A stretch of 20,747 nucleotides of DNA, taken from the NCBI GenBank assembly GCA_032123435.1, contig JAQBFJ010000155.1:1-20747 (forward strand), given 5' to 3'. Position 1 is the stretch's first letter. The number at the start of each line of letters is the position of its first letter. The translations under genes and the position numbers were made by a program. This DNA comes from JAQBFJ01 sp032123435. Lineage in GTDB: Bacteria; Verrucomicrobiota; Kiritimatiellia; UBA8416; JAQBFJ01. The notes beneath the pieces were generated by a model that worked only from the letters and a program-made list of their open reading frames with translations, was not told the DNA's origin and made no database searches. Positions 15,827-20,747 of this stretch are shown here, piece after piece.

Positions 15827-16651
15827 ATGAACCGGACAGTCATAACATTCCTTTTTATCGCATTGACGACATATCATGGTTTGGCCGCAGAGGAAGATGG
15901 CACAAACAGATCGTTCTATGTGCGTTTATACGGGATAGCAGAGCAATTTGAATGGGCGGAATATCTCGACGGTTCAACACTTCTTGAAGAATCCGGACCT
16001 TTGTTTGGTGTTGGCGGAGAGCTGGCTTTGCGCGTTGCGGAACCGTGGTGGGTCAAGGCTCGAAGTGAAGTTTTCTTTGGTGAGGTCGATTATGACGGGG
16101 CAATTCAGAATTCCGATGACGGCACGATAATTCCGTATGACAGTACCACGGAATACGCAGGCGTTCAGGCGGAAGGCATATTGACGCGCAGATGTCAGTT
16201 GAATTCAGATGTTTATATCGCGCCAGTGTGCGGGCTTGGTTTGAAAATGTGGACCCGTATTCTGGATACGGAAATGACAGACAAATATATAGGCACGTAT
16301 GGCTACGAAGAAAACTGGTTTAATCTTCACGCGATTATTGGAGGAAACGGGGGCATTGTATTAGATGATGGCGTGGAAATGTTTGCGACCGTTGAAATAA
16401 TAGTTCCTGTTTATAACGAAATATTGGTGGACTTGACCAATGCTGGAGGTCCCGATGATGTGGAGCTTGAGCCGGAAAGGGAAATGGGGTTTTATCTGGA
16501 GCTGGGTATGAATTTAGGCAGTATTACAGTATCAATATTCCATGAAATGATGAATTTTGGTGAATCGCCGCTGGACAAGGATTACAACTCAGTGTTTCAG
16601 CCGAAATCAGAGGCTCGTATTATCGGTTTAAAAGCAGGCATGGTTTTTTAG
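15827..16651 (+). CDS. Secreted outer-membrane beta-barrel-like protein
   Basis: The 274-residue protein begins with a signal peptide (MNRTVITFLFIALTTYHGLA, cleavage near residue 21 before EEDG). The mature part alternates aromatic and polar residues in strand-sized segments with acidic loops (SFYVRLYGIAEQFEWAEYL, LGLKMWTRILDT, FYLELGMNLGSITVSIF) and ends in phenylalanine (KAGMVF), as many outer-membrane barrels do. I chose ATG 15827 because GAAAGGAG precedes it; the frame extends further upstream without a better start. No specific family is recognised. It may be a porin-like or surface protein. A similar small barrel protein is encoded on the other strand at 19797-20513. Confidence 0.7.
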   Translation: MNRTVITFLFIALTTYHGLAAEEDGTNRSFYVRLYGIAEQFEWAEYLDGSTLLEESGPLFGVGGELALRVAEPWWVKARSEVFFGEVDYDGAIQNSDDGTIIPYDSTTEYAGVQAEGILTRRCQLNSDVYIAPVCGLGLKMWTRILDTEMTDKYIGTYGYEENWFNLHAIIGGNGGIVLDDGVEMFATVEIIVPVYNEILVDLTNAGGPDDVELEPEREMGFYLELGMNLGSITVSIFHEMMNFGESPLDKDYNSVFQPKSEARIIGLKAGMVF

Positions 16652-16682
16652 TGTTCATCTCTAATTCTGAAGGTGGTGTACT

Positions 16683-17057
16683 ATGATGGGTAGTTTATTT
16701 ACGGCAAGCGCGGTAAGAGAGAGGGCCAAAATCAGGATGGCCCAATCCGCCGGAGAAGCGGCGTCCAGAACTGATACCAACGCGCGCGCGCGCGCGGAAA
16801 TCCTGCAATTCGACCTTGAAAGACTTTTCATGATTACAGAAGCTCTGTGGACACTGCTCAAGGAGGAGCATGGATACACGGATGATGAACTCATGAGGAG
16901 AGTGGAGAATATTGATCTTCGTGACGGCAAGCTTGACGGCAAGGTGGCCAAACAGGCAAACCCGCTATGTCCGCAATGCGGTCGCGTTCTCATAGGGAAA
17001 AGACCTATGTGTTTATACTGCGGTACGCCCGTGGCGCGCGCCCCATTTGAGAGGTAA
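16683..17057 (+). CDS. Small zinc-ribbon protein of unknown function
   Basis: The 124-residue protein has a helical N-terminal part (residues about 10-90, including ITEALWTLLKEEHGYTDDEL and NIDLRDGKLDGKV) and a C-terminal zinc ribbon with C96/C99 and C110/C113 (CPQCG, then CLYCG). Such ribbons bind one zinc ion and commonly serve protein or nucleic-acid contacts. AAGGTGGTG precedes ATG 16683; ATG 16686 is an alternative. A pure (CG)8 run at 16781-16796 encodes NARARAE and could slip. The C terminus APFER-stop is echoed at 18008-18038 as DPFER-stop. I do not know the function. Confidence 0.72.
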   Translation: MMGSLFTASAVRERAKIRMAQSAGEAASRTDTNARARAEILQFDLERLFMITEALWTLLKEEHGYTDDELMRRVENIDLRDGKLDGKVAKQANPLCPQCGRVLIGKRPMCLYCGTPVARAPFER

Positions 17058-17123
17058 AGGGTCAAGTTGTCTCTTGAACATTGAAAGAGGAGTTTGTATA
17101 CATGTAGCTATACAGGTAAATGG

Positions 17124-17654
17124 ATGAACATTAAAGATGTAATTAAGACAGTCGCCCAAATGGAGGCGGACGGAGTAATCGAACGTTACGCTATTGGCGG
17201 CGCGGTGGGTGCCACTTTTTATCTTGAACCGGTTGCTACGTTGGATATTGATATTTTTGTGACATTCAAATCTGATCAAGACAGTATATTTGTTGATCCG
17301 CGACCTGTTTATGACTATCTCAAGTCACGCGGCTGTTCTGTTGATGGTGAATATCTGATTATTTCCGGATGGCCTGTGCAGTTTCTTCCTCCCAATACTC
17401 CGCTGGTTGAAGAAGCTCTTGCGCAGTCTGTGGATCTGGATGTTGATGGTTTGCCTGCTCGTGTGTTTACTCCTGAGCATCTTGCGGCTGTTGCTCTGCA
17501 AACAGGGAGGGCAAAAGATAAAGCCCGCTTGCTTCAGTTTGTTGAGGCGGGGGTTATTGACATGAAACGTTTTAACGTCATTGTTGAACGCTTCAGTCTC
17601 TCCGAAGCATGGGATAAGTTCAAATCGGTTTTTCTTGATGGGGATGCCTTGTGA
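17124..17654 (+). CDS. Nucleotidyltransferase, AbiEii-like, of a toxin-antitoxin-type pair
   Basis: The 176-residue protein has the minimal nucleotidyltransferase core: RYAIGGAVGATFY (G25, G26), then TLDIDIFV with D41 and D43. It ends with a helical part that includes the segment VFTPEHLAAVALQTGRAKDKARLLQFV, where the conserved lysine, arginine and aspartate pattern of AbiEii-type proteins is seen. It is much shorter than the AbiEii-like protein at 9742-10620. I chose ATG 17124; a TTG at 17094 is too close to its AGAGGAG to be likely. Its stop overlaps the start of the small downstream gene (GTGA), so the two are translationally coupled. A toxin-antitoxin role is inferred from size, fold and gene pairing. 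Confidence 0.68.
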   Translation: MNIKDVIKTVAQMEADGVIERYAIGGAVGATFYLEPVATLDIDIFVTFKSDQDSIFVDPRPVYDYLKSRGCSVDGEYLIISGWPVQFLPPNTPLVEEALAQSVDLDVDGLPARVFTPEHLAAVALQTGRAKDKARLLQFVEAGVIDMKRFNVIVERFSLSEAWDKFKSVFLDGDAL

Positions 17655-17833
17655 AATTTGATATGAACAGGATACTTAATGGAAAGCGCGAAATGCGCCG
17701 TCGGCTTGCCAATCAGTCGGTGGCGGTGAAACTGCAAATGCTTGATGTTTTGCGTGAGCGTGAATTGGCTATTCGTGCTCGAACGAGGATTGCGCCAGTG
17801 AAAGGATCTGGTAGTAACCGAAGCCAAGGTTAG
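17651..17833 (+). CDS. Small basic helical partner of the nucleotidyltransferase
   Basis: The frame starts at GTG 17651, overlapping the upstream stop by 4 nt, and encodes 60 residues (MNRILNGKREMRRRLANQSV, then VKLQMLDVLRERELAIRART). It is arginine-rich and mostly helical with a heptad-like leucine pattern. I have the impression that short proteins of this type (a KREMRRRLA-like motif, then LxxLDxLRERxLAIR) accompany minimal nucleotidyltransferases in many genomes, probably as the cognate antitoxin or partner; this was not checked. An ATG at 17663 is an alternative start. The end (KGSGSNRSQG) is probably disordered. Confidence 0.6.
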   Translation: MKFDMNRILNGKREMRRRLANQSVAVKLQMLDVLRERELAIRARTRIAPVKGSGSNRSQG

Positions 17834-17850
17834 TGTATTGCAGGAAAGTA

Positions 17851-17872
17851 TTTCTGCAGATCATAAAATGTT
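17851..17872 (+). repeat. 22-bp direct repeat flanking the ATPase gene, upstream copy
   Basis: TTTCTGCAGATCAT and the next 8 nt match 19455-19476 at 20 of 22 positions, both differences being transitions. It starts 17 nt after the stop of the small partner gene; the other copy starts 9 nt after the ATPase stop. The ATPase gene lies between them. The surrounding spacer 17834-18161 has no intact gene. Confidence 0.65.
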
Positions 17873-18007
17873 TTCACCGCTGGGAGAATATTTTTGACAG
17901 GATAGACCGGATGGATGAAGAACAGGATTGGTGAAATTTCAATGGATTAAGTAGTACAGTTGAGATCTTGGATGTTGATCATTGCTGTCCCTTCGGTGCA
18001 GGTGGTG

Positions 18008-18038
18008 AGTGGCGGGCGCGTGACCCATTTGAGAGATG
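18008..18038 (+). pseudogene. Relic resembling the 3' end of the zinc-ribbon gene
   Basis: CCCATTTGAGAG at 18024-18035 is identical to 17042-17053, the last codons of the zinc-ribbon gene, and GTGGCG plus a GC-rich stretch precedes both. In the same frame it reads R-A-R-D-P-F-E-R-stop, against V-A-R-A-P-F-E-R-stop in the gene, with AGG changed to AGA and TAA to TGA. The open frame reaches back only to about 17933 and further similarity is not evident. It lies after the nucleotidyltransferase pair, so the pair sits between the two copies. Confidence 0.4.
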
Positions 18039-18147
18039 AGTTTCGGGCATTCTGGTTCGTGCGATTATGAGGTTGCAATCCCCTGAAAATGGCCTGAAGA
18101 AATATTAAGAAAATCTCTTTTTCTGCTCGTAATATCCAATAAGGGCG

Positions 18148-18161
18148 TATATATTAAACCC
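18148..18161 (+). promoter_or_regulatory. Possible leaderless -10 element before the ATPase
   Basis: TATATA or TATATT (18148-18155) ends about 7 nt before ATG 18162, so transcription could begin at or next to the start codon. No ribosome binding site lies in the usual place (AAGGG is about 17 nt upstream of the ATG). The -35 region is poor, so confidence is low. Confidence 0.22.
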
Positions 18162-19445
18162 ATGACTTTAATATCACGTCAAATACAGGCAAACGTCGTT
18201 GATCTTCATGAGAAAACCAGAGGTCGTTTGCTTGTTATCACAGGTGCTCGGCAGACAGGAAAATCGACTCTTGCCGGCATGTCTTTTCCTGACCATAAGA
18301 TTATCAATCTGGATTCCCCGGTAGAACGGGAAATATATATCCGTATGACACCGGCAGACTGGTTCAGCCGGCATCCAGTGGCTGTTCTTGACGAAGTGCA
18401 AAAGGCGCCGTCACTCTTTGATAGCGTAAAAGCATGTTATGATCAGTATCCTGATGTCCGATATGTACTCTTGGGATCCAGTCAGCTCCTTCTGATGAAA
18501 AATGTAAGAGAATCACTTTCCGGAAGGGCGGCAATAAGGGAAATATTTCCTTTGTCAATGCCGGAACTGGTGACGATAAATACCGGTGGAAAGCCAATAA
18601 CAAGTCGAGTAATACAGCTTTTGAAAAGCCACACCCCTTCAGATATTATACGGGATTTGTTTCCGCCGGATATATCTTTGTCACCGGAAGCTGCTGAAGC
18701 TTCAAAACAATGGGATTATTTTATAACATGGGGCGGCATGCCGGCGCTCACACATCCTGAATTTGATGATGAAGATCGTTTTGAATGGCTTCAGGATTAT
18801 CATTCAACATATTTGCAGCGTGATTTGTTCGACCTGGCACGCCTGGAACATTTAGAGCCATTTGTAAGAGCCCAGAAAGCCGCGGCCTTGAGAACAGGAC
18901 AAAGAATTAACTTTTCTGATATTGCCCGCACAGCCGGGATATCGTCACCTACTGCCCGTCAATTTCTGAATTACCTTGAAATCAGTTATCAGGTGGTATT
19001 GCTTCCAGCCTGGTTCGTTAATCCCGATAAACGGCTTACGAAACAGCCTAAACTGCATTTTATTGATCCGGGGGTAAGGCGATCTGTTTTGCTTAAGCGC
19101 GGTATATGTGAAGGGCCGGAATTTGAATCTGCGGTTGTGGCGGAAATATATAAGCAGGTGAAGAATCATCGTCTGCCGGTAAATCTTCACCATCTTCGCA
19201 CAATGGATGGCCGTGAGGTAGATCTGCTTATTGAAAGAGAAGATGGGTATATAGCTGTCGAGTGTAAAATTTCAGAGCACGTAACCAATTCAGATTTCCG
19301 GCATATGCGCAATATTGAGGCTATTCTGGACAAACCTTTCCTGTTAGGATTATGTATTTCCAATGATCGGAAAATTAAATGTTGGAATCATGACTCCGAA
19401 GGTAAGTTCTGGAGCCTGCCTGTTCAAATGTTTATGACAGGGTAA
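18162..19445 (+). CDS. AAA ATPase with C-terminal DUF4143 domain
   Basis: The 427-residue protein has a Walker A motif GARQTGKST (28-36), Walker B VAVLDEVQ (73-80) and a sensor-type LLGSSQ (103-108). The middle contains a winged-helix-like segment (FSDIARTAGISSPTARQFLN). The C-terminal DUF4143 region includes MDGREVDLLIE (D354) and VECKIS (E367, K369), the D-ExK pattern of PD-(D/E)XK nuclease-like folds. Proteins of this type are common, very mobile between genomes and of poorly known function; a role in defence or DNA handling is often suggested. The gene is AT-richer than the glycosidase genes and is bracketed by 22-bp direct repeats. It has no clear ribosome binding site. Confidence 0.88.
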   Translation: MTLISRQIQANVVDLHEKTRGRLLVITGARQTGKSTLAGMSFPDHKIINLDSPVEREIYIRMTPADWFSRHPVAVLDEVQKAPSLFDSVKACYDQYPDVRYVLLGSSQLLLMKNVRESLSGRAAIREIFPLSMPELVTINTGGKPITSRVIQLLKSHTPSDIIRDLFPPDISLSPEAAEASKQWDYFITWGGMPALTHPEFDDEDRFEWLQDYHSTYLQRDLFDLARLEHLEPFVRAQKAAALRTGQRINFSDIARTAGISSPTARQFLNYLEISYQVVLLPAWFVNPDKRLTKQPKLHFIDPGVRRSVLLKRGICEGPEFESAVVAEIYKQVKNHRLPVNLHHLRTMDGREVDLLIEREDGYIAVECKISEHVTNSDFRHMRNIEAILDKPFLLGLCISNDRKIKCWNHDSEGKFWSLPVQMFMTG

Positions 19446-19454
19446 TTGGCGTGT

Positions 19455-19476
19455 TTTCTGCAGATCATGAAATATT
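19455..19476 (+). repeat. 22-bp direct repeat flanking the ATPase gene, downstream copy
   Basis: Partner of 17851-17872 (20 of 22 identical), 1604 bp away and 9 nt after the ATPase stop codon. Confidence 0.65.
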
Positions 19477-19579
19477 CTATATAGTCACGGCAGGGATGAA
19501 TGCGCGTCCTGACCAGGATGTTGCCCCAGTTCAGAACACGGCAGGTGCGCGGTGTTGTGAGGGAACGAAAAACAGGGTT

Positions 19580-19716
19580 TCAATATCCAATATCCAACCA
19601 GTCTTCGCCATAGGCGGAGAAAGCTTACGTTCGTAGCGAAGCAAAAGTCCATTGTTCCACATTCGCCTTTTTCTTTACTTGGTCATTGGATTTGGTCATT
19701 GGATATTGGTTATTGA
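19580..19716. repeat. Non-coding element bounded by inverted repeats
   Basis: TCAATATCCAATATCCAACC (19580-19599) and, inverted, the 23-nt stretch 19694-19716 (GGTCATTGGATATTGGTTAT and three more bases) match at about 20 positions. The roughly 95-bp interior has further short palindromic words (GTCTTCGCCATAGGCGGAG, CGTTCGTAGCGAAGC) and no gene. The spacer 19446-19796 holds nothing else but the ATPase-flanking repeat and a weak ACCAG/CTGGT hairpin near 19760-19780. TATCCAAT-rich words of this kind look like dispersed extragenic repeats or a miniature mobile element. Confidence 0.5.
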
Positions 19717-19796
19717 ACGCGTCTGCCGTACAGTCGTAGTGACTTGTAATTATATTACTTGACCAGCATTTTTACTGGTTTCATGCAATACTCGGA

Positions 19797-20513
19797 CTAG
19801 AAAGTGTAAATGGCAAACAGGGAAAGGTAGAAATCAACCGGTTGTTCAGGGAGTACATCCTCGTCAAGTGTGCCTGTATACGCGAGCGTACAACCTGTTT
19901 CCAGTGAAGAATCTTTTTCATGGATCATTGTCAGTTCAATGAGATAATCATGCAATCCGGTGTTGCCGCCAAGCGTGACGTCTTTGCCCGCCGCGGCTAT
20001 TGATGATGACAGTGCGCCGTCTATCGAATCACCAAGAGTGAAATCACACGCAATTTTGATTCTGCCGTAAAAATCTTCCAGTTCACCAATTTCATAATAA
20101 AGCTCGCCGGAACACGAGAGATAGTCAACAGGATAGAAACCTGCAAGAATGGAAAGTTCTTCATTGGCTCCATTTACTTTGCTGTTGAGATACTGGCTGT
20201 AGCCCAGGTTGTATACGAATGAATCGGAACGTATTTCACAGCGGAGTTCCATATCACCCTCGTGAAGCAGTCCTTCATCATCGATGTCGCTGTGATTTTC
20301 AACGTCAATATATCCACGTGTGGTTATGTGAAAGCAGTCGACGGTTATTTCCGTAAAAGGCTGAAGGCTGATTCCGTCTACCACAGTGATGCCGCGCCAG
20401 ACATACGCGGAGCCGGCTTCCATGCCAAGCCGTACTTGCGCGTCATCGGCATTAACATGCGGCGAAAGAAGAAACGAAAAAACTGAAATTAAGAACAAAA
20501 ACAGGCCTTTCAT
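19797..20513 (-). CDS. Outer-membrane beta-barrel protein, porin-like
   Basis: The 238-residue protein has a signal peptide (MKGLFLFLISVFSFLLSPHVNA, cleavage after residue 22) and a mature N terminus with SAYVWRGITVVDG, the 'Y-W-R-G' strand typical of TorF-like and related short porin families (TIGR02001 type). Alternating strands follow (FVYNLGYSQYL, LSCSGELYYEIG, FYLSLFAIYTF) and the final residue is phenylalanine, the outer-membrane sorting signal. It lies on the opposite strand to all other genes. No ribosome binding site is seen before ATG 20513. A perfect 12-bp palindrome TACAAGCTTGTA (20555-20566) lies about 40 nt upstream of the start and could be an operator. Confidence 0.72.
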   Translation of the reverse strand: MKGLFLFLISVFSFLLSPHVNADDAQVRLGMEAGSAYVWRGITVVDGISLQPFTEITVDCFHITTRGYIDVENHSDIDDEGLLHEGDMELRCEIRSDSFVYNLGYSQYLNSKVNGANEELSILAGFYPVDYLSCSGELYYEIGELEDFYGRIKIACDFTLGDSIDGALSSSIAAAGKDVTLGGNTGLHDYLIELTMIHEKDSSLETGCTLAYTGTLDEDVLPEQPVDFYLSLFAIYTF

Positions 20514-20554
20514 GCGGGTATACTGTCTTAATGTTGGTAAGAAAGCAAGGCAAA

Positions 20555-20566
20555 TACAAGCTTGTA
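20555..20566. promoter_or_regulatory. Perfect 12-bp palindrome upstream of the minus-strand barrel gene
   Basis: TACAAGCTTGTA is self-complementary and lies 42-53 nt upstream of the start codon at 20513 on the minus strand. This is a position where a repressor could bind. No clear promoter hexamers are seen with it, so the role is a guess. Confidence 0.22.
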
Positions 20567-20747
20567 AGGATATTGGTGTTCTGGTACACTTAACATAGAT
20601 AAGACCATGATGTTTTTAGCTCTTAATGAGATATCAAGTTCGAGCGTAAATGGAAAAGTGACAATAGATCGAATAACTAAGTCGAGTAAATGTCAAAGTG
20701 CTGCCGCATCTGGAAAATATGTCGGCATGTTCCATGTTCTACCTGTG

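Noticed and set aside
20607..20747. Open frame of 47 codons from ATG 20607 running off the window end (MMFLALNEISSSS...)
   Set aside because: No ribosome binding site, no recognisable motif, and an open run of this length is not rare by chance; a partial gene cannot be excluded.

Overview
The window reads as an accessory, island-like stretch of a chromosome from an uncultured PVC-group bacterium (Verrucomicrobiota, Kiritimatiellota or Lentisphaerota). The assignment is an inference from gene content: a BspA-type leucine-rich-repeat protein ending in the NYPARFYR-like tail I associate with that group, several intracellular exo-glycosidases for deoxysugars, and small outer-membrane barrel proteins. 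No rRNA, tRNA, CRISPR array, integrase or intact transposase is visible.

Layout. 1-3.9 kb: a promoter and a GH106-type alpha-L-rhamnosidase. 4.1-5.3 kb: a frameshifted LRR gene, a truncated gene start, and a tight array of four hairpins. 5.3-8.1 kb: a GH78 alpha-L-rhamnosidase. 8.1-8.7 kb: gene-poor DNA with a G-rich tract, a hairpin and a repeat. 8.7-10.6 kb: an AbiEi/AbiEii-like type IV toxin-antitoxin pair behind an inverted-repeat operator. 10.8-13.2 kb: a GH95 alpha-L-fucosidase. 13.4-15.05 kb: a Fic protein with an AbiEi-like N-terminal half, preceded by three iterons of exactly 23-bp period. 15.1-17.1 kb: an SGNH hydrolase, a secreted barrel-like protein and a small zinc-ribbon protein. 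17.1-17.8 kb: a nucleotidyltransferase and a 60-residue partner overlapping by 4 nt. 18.2-19.4 kb: an AAA ATPase of the DUF4143 type. 19.8-20.5 kb, minus strand: another outer-membrane barrel protein.

How the genes fit together. The three glycosidases lack signal peptides, so they probably trim rhamnose and fucose from imported oligosaccharides or glycosides in the cytoplasm. The intervening genes are toxin-antitoxin or defence-like modules, three of which involve AbiE-type nucleotidyltransferases or regulators.

The most unusual structural feature is that five modules (GH106, GH78, GH95, the nucleotidyltransferase pair and the ATPase) each lie between two copies of a different short imperfect direct repeat (about 12-39 bp). 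In two cases the repeat is the 3' end of the gene just upstream, including its stop codon, which suggests module-by-module insertion behind existing genes with duplication of the gene tail. All family calls come from reading motifs; nothing was searched.
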